The notes beneath the pieces are model-generated. The model did no database searches. It was given only the letters and a program-made list of their open reading frames with translations, and was not told the DNA's origin. This document shows positions 34,307 to 41,652 of a stretch of 42,496 nt of DNA, piece after piece; the stretch's first letter is position 1, and each line of letters opens with the position of its first letter. Source of the stretch: Sphingomonas echinoides (GTDB lineage Bacteria > Pseudomonadota > Alphaproteobacteria > Sphingomonadales > Sphingomonadaceae); NCBI RefSeq assembly GCF_029623395.1, contig NZ_JAPYKK010000037.1, positions 1 through 42,496 on the forward strand, written 5' to 3'. Both the position numbers and the translations under genes were made by a program.

Positions 34307-34417
34307 CCCCTCCCCTTCAGGGGAGGGGTTGGGGTGGGGCAGTACAGTGCACTGCATTCCGATGGTACTCTCTGCGAGGCTTCCCCCACCCCCAGCCCCT
34401 CCCCTGAAGGGGAGGGG
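34307..34417. repeat. Nested palindromic repeat, family D copy 1 (sufC-sufD junction)
   Basis: Two outward arms, each a hairpin (CCCCTCCCCTTCAGGGGAGGGG at left, shown here only in part as CCCCTCCCC/GGGGAGGGG), are inverted relative to each other about a ~43-bp centre. The last arm ends GGGGAGGGG two bases before the sufD ATG and is its only ribosome site. The second copy is at 35186-35288. Confidence 0.85.
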
Positions 34418-34419
34418 AG

Positions 34420-35169
34420 ATGAACTTGCTCGCCGTTCCGACCCGCCGCGATGAGACGTGGCATTATAGCAACCTCGAGGCGGTCGCGTCGGTCTGGCCC
34501 GTCCAGACCGAAGTGATCGACGTGCCAGCAGGCACATCGATCGCGCGCGTGATCGTGCAGGACGCCGCGACCGACACCGTTGCGATCCGCGATTACCGCG
34601 TGATCCTGCGCGAAGGCGCGACTGCGACGTTTCATGTGCTTAACACCGGCGGCAGTTTCGGGCGCGTTGCGATCGACGTGACGTGTCACTCGGGCGCGCA
34701 TTTCGAGCTTGGCGGCGCGATGCTGGGGACGGGGGAGCAGACGCTCGAGATCGTCACTACGCTCAACCACATCGAGCCCAACGCGACTTCCAACCAGGTG
34801 GTGCGTACGGCGCTCGGCGGGCGGGCGACGGGGTCGTATCTCGGCAAGGTTGCGGTCGCGCGGCATGCACAGAAGACCGATGCGTCGCAGAGCGTCAAGG
34901 CGATGCTGCTCAGCCGCACCGCGACCGCGAATGCCAAGCCCGAGCTCGAAATCTATGCCGACGACGTGAAGTGCGCGCATGGCGCTACCGTTGGCGAGCT
35001 GGATGCCAATGCTTTGTTCTACCTTGCGTCGCGCGGGATTGCGCCGGCGCAGGCGAAGGTGATGCTGCTGGGCGCGTTTATCGGGTCGGTGTTCGACGGG
35101 ATCGATGATCCGGCCGAGCGCGCGCGGGTCGAGGCGGCGGCGCAGGCTGCGTTGGAGCGGTTGTTGTGA
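34420..35169 (+). CDS. sufD: Fe-S cluster assembly protein SufD
   Basis: A 249-residue protein, partner of SufB in the scaffold. Recognised by PTRRDETWHYSNLEAV at the start and by the beta-helix block with TANAKPELEIYADDVKCAHGATVGELDANALFYLASRGI, the SufD family's C-terminal signature. It is short next to E. coli SufD (423) but similar to other alphaproteobacterial forms. The ATG at 34420 is provided with GGGGAGGGG by the upstream repeat. The frame starts only four residues before the conserved PTRR, so any longer ancestral N-terminus would be lost. Confidence 0.93.
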   Translation: MNLLAVPTRRDETWHYSNLEAVASVWPVQTEVIDVPAGTSIARVIVQDAATDTVAIRDYRVILREGATATFHVLNTGGSFGRVAIDVTCHSGAHFELGGAMLGTGEQTLEIVTTLNHIEPNATSNQVVRTALGGRATGSYLGKVAVARHAQKTDASQSVKAMLLSRTATANAKPELEIYADDVKCAHGATVGELDANALFYLASRGIAPAQAKVMLLGAFIGSVFDGIDDPAERARVEAAAQAALERLL

Positions 35170-35185
35170 GCGCGCGTGATCTGCT

Positions 35186-35288
35186 CCCCTCCCTGCAAGG
35201 GAGGGGCCGGGGGTGGGTTGGCCCATTGGACGGGCCGCGTTCACCCCTCATGCCGACCCACCCCCGACCCCTCCCTTTCAGGGAGGGG
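35186..35288. repeat. Nested palindromic repeat, family D copy 2 (sufD-sufS junction)
   Basis: Left arm CCCCTCCCTGCAAGGGAGGGG with GGGGGTGGG after it; right arm ACCCACCCCCGACC then CCCTTTCAGGGAGGGG. The two arms are inverted and each can fold on itself. The right arm ends six bases before the sufS ATG, giving GGGAGGGGAGGAG as ribosome site. Confidence 0.85.
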
Positions 35289-35293
35289 AGGAG

Positions 35294-36514
35294 ATGAACG
35301 TGATGACCGCATCGACAACCGCCGCGCTGGATCATGTTGCGGATTTCCCCGCCATCCCAACCGGCTGGGCGTATCTCGATACCGCCGCCACCGCGCAGAA
35401 ACCGCAGCCGGTGATCGACGCGATCACCCGCGCCTACGACTCGTCCTACGCGACCGTACACCGCGGCGTGTACCAGCGTTCCGCCGACATGACGCTCGCC
35501 TATGAAGCCGCGCGCCGCAAAGTCGCGAGCTTCCTGGGTGCGGGCAGCGCGGACGAGATCGTCTTCGTCCGTGGCGCGACCGAGGGGATCAACCTCGTCG
35601 CGCACAGCTGGGCGGGGACGCAGCTCAAGGCGGGCGACCGTATCCTGTTGTCGCAGCTCGAGCATCACAGCAACATCGTGCCGTGGCAGATGGTGGCCGA
35701 GCGGGTCGGCGCGCAGATCGACGTGCTGCCGCTGACCGCGGATCACCGGATCGACCTCGACGCGATGGCGGCGATGATTACGCCGCAGCACAAGCTCGTC
35801 GCGCTCGCGCATGTGTCGAACGTGCTCGGCTCGGTGCTCGACGGCAAGCGCGCGGCGGAGATCGCGCATTCGGTCGGCGCGAAGATCCTGCTCGACGGGT
35901 GCCAGTCGGTCCCGCGGATGCGCGTCGACATGGCCGCGCTCGATTGCGATTTCTTCGTCTTCTCCGCGCACAAGCTCTACGGCCCGACCGGGATCGGCGT
36001 GTTGTGGGCGCGACCCGAACTGCTCGAGGCGATGCCGCCGTATCAGGGTGGCGGGTCGATGATCGACAGCGTCAGCTTCGAACGCACCACCTACGCGCCG
36101 CCCCCGGGTCGGTTCGAGGCGGGAACGCCGCATATCGTCGGCGCGCTCGGGCTGCACGCCGCAATCGATTATGTCGAGTCGATCGGGCTCGACCGGATCC
36201 ACGCGCACGAAACCGCGCTCGTCACGATGACGCGCGAGGCGCTGTCGCAGATCAACTCGCTGACGCTGTTCGGCCCGGAAGACTCTGCCGGGATTGTCAG
36301 TTTTTCGATTCAGGGGGTGCATCCGCACGACATCGGCACCATCTTGGACGAAGCGAAGGTGGCGGTACGTGCCGGCCATCACTGCGCACAGCCGCTGATG
36401 GCATCGCTCGGTGTCGATGCGACGGCTAGAGCGAGCTTCGGTGTCTATAACACCGCCGCAGACGTCGAGGCGCTGGTCCGCGGGATCGAGCGCGTGACGC
36501 GAATTTTTGGGTAG
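35294..36514 (+). CDS. sufS: Cysteine desulfurase SufS
   Basis: A 406-residue PLP enzyme that takes sulfur from cysteine as an enzyme persulfide for the SUF scaffold. PLP lysine is K227 in FSAHKLYGP; the persulfide Cys is C364 in RAGHHCAQPL; H124 lies in LEHHSN and the Asp/Gln pair is DGCQS (201-205). This is a group II desulfurase (short loop at the Cys), which normally needs SufE or SufU; none is seen here. Start is the ATG at 35294; upstream in-frame codons fall inside the repeat. Confidence 0.95.
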   Translation: MNVMTASTTAALDHVADFPAIPTGWAYLDTAATAQKPQPVIDAITRAYDSSYATVHRGVYQRSADMTLAYEAARRKVASFLGAGSADEIVFVRGATEGINLVAHSWAGTQLKAGDRILLSQLEHHSNIVPWQMVAERVGAQIDVLPLTADHRIDLDAMAAMITPQHKLVALAHVSNVLGSVLDGKRAAEIAHSVGAKILLDGCQSVPRMRVDMAALDCDFFVFSAHKLYGPTGIGVLWARPELLEAMPPYQGGGSMIDSVSFERTTYAPPPGRFEAGTPHIVGALGLHAAIDYVESIGLDRIHAHETALVTMTREALSQINSLTLFGPEDSAGIVSFSIQGVHPHDIGTILDEAKVAVRAGHHCAQPLMASLGVDATARASFGVYNTAADVEALVRGIERVTRIFG

Positions 36515-36523
36515 GACTTTCAC

Positions 36524-36982
36524 ATGAGTGACCGGATCGAGATCGAAGAGGTGACGGGCGTCGAGCAGCCCCCGCGCGCCCGCGTCGAAGCTGCAACCGA
36601 GACGTTCGAGCGCAAGCGCGACTATCTCGAAGGCTTTCTCACGCAAAAGCCGCAGGCCGATGCTGCGGGTGCGCCCGGCGGCGCGGTGTACGAAGGCGTG
36701 ATCGAAGCGCTCAAGGACATTTATGACCCGGAAATCCCGGTCAACATCTACGACCTGGGCCTGATCTACGGCGTCGAAGTGACCGAAGCGGGCCATGCCG
36801 TCGTGATGATGACGCTGACCACGCCGCATTGCCCGGTCGCGGAATCGATGCCGGGCGAAGTCGAGCTGCGCGTCGGGTCGGTCCCCGGGGTCGGTTCGGC
36901 CGAGGTCAACCTCGTCTGGGATCCACCATGGGATCCGGCGAAGATGTCGGACGACGCAAAACTCGAACTGGGGATGCTGTAA
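36524..36982 (+). CDS. sufT: SUF system assembly protein SufT (DUF59/MIP18)
   Basis: A 152-residue protein. The first ~50 residues are charged and variable; the DUF59 domain runs from ~55 (ALKDIYDPEIPVNIYDLGLIY) through MTLTTPHCPV with its conserved Cys, to VWDPPWDPAKMS. SufT helps deliver clusters to client proteins. It begins 9 bp after sufS and its stop TAA overlaps the sufA start by one base (TAATG). AGGA precedes the ATG. Confidence 0.93.
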   Translation: MSDRIEIEEVTGVEQPPRARVEAATETFERKRDYLEGFLTQKPQADAAGAPGGAVYEGVIEALKDIYDPEIPVNIYDLGLIYGVEVTEAGHAVVMMTLTTPHCPVAESMPGEVELRVGSVPGVGSAEVNLVWDPPWDPAKMSDDAKLELGML

Positions 36983-37335
36983 TGGCGACGATCGCCCGCC
37001 CGCGGCCTGCCGCGCTCAACCTGACGCCGTCGGCCGAGGCGCGGATCGCGGAATTGATGCAGCGCGCCCCGGCGGAGGCGATCGGCGTCAAGCTGTCGAC
37101 GCCCAAGCGCGGGTGCTCGGGCCTCGCCTATTCAGTCGATTACGTCAGCGAGGCGAAACCGTTCGACGAGCGGATCGATACGGCGGGCGGGACGCTGTTC
37201 GTCGACGGTGGTTCGATCCTGTATCTGATTGGTTCGACGATGAATTGGGTCGAGGACGACTTCACCGCCGGGTTCGTGTTCAACAACCCGAATGCCAAGG
37301 GCGCGTGCGGGTGTGGCGAAAGTTTTACCGTATAA
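36982..37335 (+). CDS. sufA: A-type Fe-S carrier SufA/HesB-like
   Basis: A 117-residue A-type carrier. The three cluster cysteines are present: RGCSGLAY and the C-terminal pair GACGCGESF. It ferries clusters from SufB to apo-proteins. It is last in the operon, coupled to sufT by a one-base overlap. An earlier in-frame start inside sufT is rejected because the conserved domain begins after ATG 36982. Confidence 0.95.
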   Translation: MATIARPRPAALNLTPSAEARIAELMQRAPAEAIGVKLSTPKRGCSGLAYSVDYVSEAKPFDERIDTAGGTLFVDGGSILYLIGSTMNWVEDDFTAGFVFNNPNAKGACGCGESFTV

Positions 37336-37435
37336 GCAGCTCGATTGGTGCTTTGTCTTGGTTAATGCCCTTTAAATCCGTGCTGCAGCGCGGTAACGCC
37401 TTTGCGACGTCATAAGATCGTGAAGGAATCTCTCG

Positions 37436-38305
37436 ATGGCCATTAAACCCCTGCGCAAGGCTGTTTTCCCGGTTGGTGGCCTGGGAACTCGGTTCCTTCC
37501 GGCGACCAAGGCGGTCCCCAAGGAAATGCTCCCCGTCGTCGATCGTCCGTTGATCCAATATGCGGTCGATGAAGCGATCGAAGCCGGCATCGAGCAGATG
37601 ATCTTCGTCACCGGCCGCGGCAAGTCCGCGATCGAGGACCATTTCGATATCGCTTATGAGCTCGAAGCGACGATGTCCGCACGCGGCAAGTCGCTCAAGC
37701 TGCTCGAGCAGACGCGGCTTGCGCCGGGTGCGGTCGCTTATGTCCGCCAGCAGGAGCCGATGGGGCTTGGCCATGCGGTGTGGTGCGCGCGCGACATCGT
37801 CGGTGACGAGCCGTTCGCGGTGCTGCTCGCGGACGATTTCATGGTCGGCGAGCCGGGCTGCCTCAAGCAGATGGTCGCGGCCTATGAGCAGACCGGTGGC
37901 AACATTATCTGCGCGCAGGAAGTCGCCGACGACATGACGCACATGTACGGTGTCATCACGCCGGGCGCGCGCGATGGCGCGCTGACCGAGGTCAAGGGTC
38001 TGGTCGAGAAGCCCGCAGCGGGCACGTCGCCGTCGAACCTCGCGGTGATCGGGCGTTACATTCTCCAGCCCGAGGTGATGCGGATCCTGGAGACGCAGGG
38101 CAAGGGTGCCGGCGGCGAGATCCAGCTGACCGACGCGATGGCACGGATGATCGGCGACCAGCCGTTCCACGGGCTGACCTTCCAGGGCAAGCGCTACGAT
38201 TGCGGCGACAAGGCGGGCTACATGACCGCGAACCTCGCGGTCGCGCTGACCCGGCCCGAGATCGCCGAGACGGTCCGCGTGTTCGCGGTCGACTTGCTGA
38301 AGTAA
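37436..38305 (+). CDS. galU: UTP-glucose-1-phosphate uridylyltransferase
   Basis: A 289-residue nucleotidyltransferase that makes UDP-glucose for polysaccharide and LPS synthesis. The nucleotide-binding GGLGTRFLPATKAVPKEMLP block starts at ~14, followed by LLADDFMVG (metal-site Asp), GLVEKP and the substrate-site GGEIQLTDAM. AAGGA lies about 10 nt upstream. The 100-bp gap after sufA has a TTAA-N6-TTAA that resembles a CtrA box with short spacing, but no clear promoter. Confidence 0.96.
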   Translation: MAIKPLRKAVFPVGGLGTRFLPATKAVPKEMLPVVDRPLIQYAVDEAIEAGIEQMIFVTGRGKSAIEDHFDIAYELEATMSARGKSLKLLEQTRLAPGAVAYVRQQEPMGLGHAVWCARDIVGDEPFAVLLADDFMVGEPGCLKQMVAAYEQTGGNIICAQEVADDMTHMYGVITPGARDGALTEVKGLVEKPAAGTSPSNLAVIGRYILQPEVMRILETQGKGAGGEIQLTDAMARMIGDQPFHGLTFQGKRYDCGDKAGYMTANLAVALTRPEIAETVRVFAVDLLK

Positions 38306-38314
38306 GACCCTTCG

Positions 38315-38347
38315 CGGGCAGCGCGGCGTCTTCGCCGACGCTGCCCG
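38315..38347. terminator. Bidirectional terminator between galU and the phosphatase gene
   Basis: CGGGCAGCG pairs with CGCTGCCCG, and inside CGGCG pairs with CGCCG around a TCTT loop. It lies between the convergent stops of galU (38305) and the phosphatase (38355). Confidence 0.75.
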
Positions 38348-38354
38348 TGCGGCT

Positions 38355-39119
38355 TCAGGCGGGGCGCTTCGCGGTGATGTAGCGGTGCTCGTTTCCCTCA
38401 AGACAGATTGCGGTCAACAGGCCGCTCGCATAGGCGCCCGTGTCGATCCCGATCCGGTTCGGGCGTTCGTCGGGTGTCTGGCTGATCGTGTGGCCATGGA
38501 TGACGAAGGCGGGGTGCTGGACCGTGCTGTCCAGGAACGTCTCGCGAATCCAGCGCATGTCGGCGGCCTTCTGGTCTTCCAGCGCGACGCCCGGCTTGAT
38601 CCCGGCGTGAACGAACAGATAATCCCCGAAGCGAAACGAGTCCGCGAAGCTTGCGATGAACGCGAGATCGCGTTCCGGCACCACCGCGCGGATCATGCGC
38701 GCGACGGTCGCCGCATCACAGGTGGCGAACGCATCGACCTCGACGCCGTAGCTTTCGGCGAACTCATACCCGCCGAAGCTCAGCCAGTCGAAGATGCTGT
38801 CCTCGTCCGCACCCAGGACGCGCAGCAGCATTTCCTCGTGATTGCCCATCAGGAAGACCGGATCGGGCAGATTGGCGCGGTTACGCGAGAGTAGCTGCAG
38901 GACGCCACAGGAATGCGGGCCGCGATCGATCAGGTCGCCGAGGAAGACGACGCGCTCGGTCGCGCACGGGCGGGCGCGGCGATCGGCTTGGATCTCGTCC
39001 AGCAGATCCAGCAGCAGATCGAGCCGTCCGTGCACGTCGCCGATCGCGTAGATGCGGCTGTCGGGCGGCGTCGTCGGCGGGGTGCGCTCGGTCTTGAAGA
39101 GGTTTCGGAACAATCGCAC
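38355..39119 (-). CDS. PPP-family metallophosphatase (serine/threonine phosphatase or ApaH-like)
   Basis: A 254-residue calcineurin-fold phosphatase with the whole metal set: GDVHGR (27-32), GDLIDRG (61-67) and GNHEE (92-96), then two later His residues in HAG and HGH. Such proteins dephosphorylate proteins or cleave Ap4A; the choice cannot be made here. The start codon is GTG with only a weak ribosome site. It is 54 bp downstream of phzF in the same direction, the last gene of that group. Confidence 0.88.
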   Translation of the reverse strand: MRLFRNLFKTERTPPTTPPDSRIYAIGDVHGRLDLLLDLLDEIQADRRARPCATERVVFLGDLIDRGPHSCGVLQLLSRNRANLPDPVFLMGNHEEMLLRVLGADEDSIFDWLSFGGYEFAESYGVEVDAFATCDAATVARMIRAVVPERDLAFIASFADSFRFGDYLFVHAGIKPGVALEDQKAADMRWIRETFLDSTVQHPAFVIHGHTISQTPDERPNRIGIDTGAYASGLLTAICLEGNEHRYITAKRPA

Positions 39120-39173
39120 GGTCGGCTTTCTGTCGCGGATCGGACGGGACGACGTGCCCGTCGCGGTATCGCG

Positions 39174-40004
39174 CTAGAGGAAGAAGACGCCCTCCAGCAC
39201 CGTCACGCACTGGCCGCCGAGAACGACCCGGTCGCCATCCAGCCGACACGTCAGATGCCCGCCGCGCGCGCTTGCCTGATAGGCGGTGAACCGGTCGCGG
39301 CCCAGCCGTTTCGTCCAATAAGGGGTCATCACTGCATGCGCCGATCCGGTCACCGGGTCCTCGTCGATCCCAGCACCGGGGGCGAAGACTCGGCTGATGA
39401 CGTCGGTGTCGTCGCCGGGGGCGGTGACGATCGTCAGCACGTCGGGTTCGGCGCTCCCCGAGACCACCGGGTCCGCCGAGGACGGACGGCCGAGCGCGCG
39501 GAAGTCGGGGTCGAGCGCGCGGATCTGCGCGGCGTTTTCGAGGACGATCAGCGCGTAGCGGTTCGGGTGCCACAGCGTCTCGACCGCCGAGGTTAGGCCA
39601 AGCGCGGCGACGATATGGGGCAACGGGCTCGGGTCGGCCGCCCAGGCGGGGAGCGCGAGTTCATAGCCGTCGCCCGCCCGCGTCACCGACAGGATTCCGG
39701 CCTTGCGGGTGCGGAAGCGCACCGTCGTCAGCGCCGAGTCGCTGGTCAGCACGTGATGCCCGCTCGCCAGCGTCGCGTGGCCGCACAGCACGACCTCCGA
39801 CGTCGGGGTGAACCAGCGCAGTTCGAATTCGCTCGCGCCGGTCGTGTCGGGAACGAGGAACGCGGTTTCGCTGAGGTTGTTCTCGGCGGCGATCGCCTGA
39901 AGGACCGCGTCGTCGAGCCACTCGGTCAGCGGCATGACGGCGGCGGGGTTGCCCTCGAACGGCTTGGTCGCGAACGCGTCGATCTGTGCGATGGGGAGCT
40001 TCAT
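39174..40004 (-). CDS. PhzF family isomerase/epimerase-like protein
   Basis: A 276-residue protein of the diaminopimelate epimerase fold. PhzF hallmarks: QIDAFATKPFEGNPAAV at the start, catalytic Glu E46 in NNLSETAF, and the mirror-domain blocks CGHATLAS and DPVTGSAH. True phenazine PhzF needs other phz genes, which are absent, so this is one of the many uncharacterised relatives. Its ATG overlaps the stop of the cation transporter (ATGA), so the two are coupled. Confidence 0.92.
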   Translation of the reverse strand: MKLPIAQIDAFATKPFEGNPAAVMPLTEWLDDAVLQAIAAENNLSETAFLVPDTTGASEFELRWFTPTSEVVLCGHATLASGHHVLTSDSALTTVRFRTRKAGILSVTRAGDGYELALPAWAADPSPLPHIVAALGLTSAVETLWHPNRYALIVLENAAQIRALDPDFRALGRPSSADPVVSGSAEPDVLTIVTAPGDDTDVISRVFAPGAGIDEDPVTGSAHAVMTPYWTKRLGRDRFTAYQASARGGHLTCRLDGDRVVLGGQCVTVLEGVFFL

Positions 40005-40945
40005 ACCCGTTTTCCGAACCAGTGGGGGGTGACGTCCGCCTCGACCAGCGGATTGTCGGTATCGACATGCCCTTCGGGATCGAGGTGAATCAGCACCTCG
40101 ACCTTGGGGAAGGCGCGGCGCAGCGCGACTTCGACGCCCTCGACGACATGGTGTGCCTGAGCGACGGTCATGTCGCGCGCGACTTCCATGTGGAATTGCG
40201 CGAAGTCATGCGCGCCCGAATGCCGCGTGCGGAAATCGTGGATGCCCTTGATGCCGGGCTGGCGTGCGGCGACCTCGATGAAGTCGCGGCGCATGTCCTC
40301 GGGCCATTCCTTGTCCATCAGCTGGTCGATCGCGTTGGACGAGGCGCGGAACGCGCCGTACGCCAGCCACAGCGCGATCACGATCCCGAAGATCGGATCC
40401 GCGCTGCGCCACCCGAGATACTGGTCGAGCACCAGCGCGATGATGACCGAGCCGTTGAGCAGCACGTCCGACTGGTAATGGACGTTGTCCGCGACGATCG
40501 CGACCGACCCGGTCTGGCGGATGACGGCGCGTTGATACGCAAGCAGCACCAGCGTCGCGAGGATCGCGATGATCGACACGCCGATGCCGAATTCGGCGCC
40601 CTTGGTCGGCTCGCTGCTCCCGAAGGCGAGCACCGCGCGCCAGCCGATCCCCGCGGCGGAGGCGGTGATCAGCATCACCTGGAACAGCGCGGCGAGCGCT
40701 TCGGCCTTGCCGTGCCCGAAGCGATGGTCGTGGTCGGCGGGCTGTGCCGCCAGCCGCACGCCGTACAGCGTGACGCAGCTCGCCAGCAGGTCGAGCCCCG
40801 AATCCGCGAGGCTGCCGAGCATCGCGACCGATCCGGTCGTCCAGGCGGCATAGGTCTTGAGCGCGATCAGCCCGCACGCCATCGCCACGCTGGCGAGCGC
40901 GGCGCGCACCGTATGCGGGATCGCGAGACGCTGTTCCTCGGTCAT
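40001..40945 (-). CDS. Cation diffusion facilitator family transporter (FieF-like)
   Basis: A 314-residue inner-membrane metal/proton antiporter. Six helices, with metal-site acidic residues in SLADSGLDLL (TM2) and VADNVHYQSDVLLN (TM5). HDHRFGHGKAEALAAL is the CDF loop signature. The C-terminal cytoplasmic ferredoxin-like domain includes HDFRTRHSGAHDF and VLIHLDPEGH. Likely exports zinc or iron. Starts within the stop of pdxH (ATGA) and overlaps phzF by four bases. Confidence 0.93.
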   Translation of the reverse strand: MTEEQRLAIPHTVRAALASVAMACGLIALKTYAAWTTGSVAMLGSLADSGLDLLASCVTLYGVRLAAQPADHDHRFGHGKAEALAALFQVMLITASAAGIGWRAVLAFGSSEPTKGAEFGIGVSIIAILATLVLLAYQRAVIRQTGSVAIVADNVHYQSDVLLNGSVIIALVLDQYLGWRSADPIFGIVIALWLAYGAFRASSNAIDQLMDKEWPEDMRRDFIEVAARQPGIKGIHDFRTRHSGAHDFAQFHMEVARDMTVAQAHHVVEGVEVALRRAFPKVEVLIHLDPEGHVDTDNPLVEADVTPHWFGKRV

Positions 40946-41523
40946 GGGTAGAGCAATCCTTCCGACCAGTTGCCGTCGGCGTCCGGCGTGAACAGGCGGC
41001 GTTCGTGAAGCCGGTGTGCGCGATCCTGCCAGAACTCGATCCGTTCGGGGACCACGCGGTATCCGCCCCAATGCGGCGGGCGGGGGACGTCGCTGCCGGC
41101 GAACCGCTCAGTCATGCGGGTGAAGGCCGCCTCGAACGTGTCGCGCGTGTCTAGAGGGCGCGATTGCTCGCTCGCCCACGCACCGAGTTGCGAGTCGCGT
41201 CCACGGGTGGCGAAATAGGCGTCGGACTCGGCATCGCTGACGGGTGCGAGCGGGCCTTCGATGCGGATCTGGCGGCGGAGCGACTTCCAGTGGAAGAGCA
41301 GCGCAACCTGCGGATTCTCCGCGATCGCGCGCGCCTTGCGGCTTTCGCGGTTGGTATAGAAGACGAAGCCGTCGGGGCCGTGGCCCTTGAGCAGTACCAT
41401 CCGCGACGACGGGCGCCCGGTGGAATCAGCAGTGGAAAGCGCCATCGCATTCGAATCGTTCGGTTCGCTCGCGCGCGCTTCGGCATACCAAGCATCGAAC
41501 AGCGTAAAGGGGGTGTCGGCCAT
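40942..41523 (-). CDS. pdxH: Pyridoxamine 5'-phosphate oxidase
   Basis: A 193-residue FMN enzyme that makes PLP from PNP or PMP. FMN-binding RMVLLKGHGPDGFVFYTN and SRKARAIAENP, catalytic-side block ASEQSRPL and the C-terminal signature WGGYRVVPERIEFWQ...HRLHER are all clear. ATG at 41523 is chosen; upstream frame to 42288 runs antisense to ku. It is first in a tight group with the transporter and phzF. Confidence 0.96.
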   Translation of the reverse strand: MADTPFTLFDAWYAEARASEPNDSNAMALSTADSTGRPSSRMVLLKGHGPDGFVFYTNRESRKARAIAENPQVALLFHWKSLRRQIRIEGPLAPVSDAESDAYFATRGRDSQLGAWASEQSRPLDTRDTFEAAFTRMTERFAGSDVPRPPHWGGYRVVPERIEFWQDRAHRLHERRLFTPDADGNWSEGLLYP

Positions 41524-41652
41524 CGCGGTTCTGTAACGCGGCGCGGGCGGTGCGTCACCCTTGGCGTGTTGCGAGAACGGGACATGACCCGAATGCGGAA
41601 CATCTACCCCGTCCGGGGATTGAATCGCATTCGCAACGACGGAGCGCGGACG

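Noticed and set aside
37362..37375. CtrA-type box before galU
   Set aside because: TTAA repeats are 6 bp apart, not the usual 7, and such short AT motifs occur by chance; kept only as a remark.
39174..40004. Phenazine biosynthesis
   Set aside because: Only a PhzF-family protein is present; no other phz gene lies in the window.
41575..41589. LexA-type GAAC-N7-GAAC direct repeat before ku
   Set aside because: The second half is GACC, not GAAC, and it is the only sign of SOS control.
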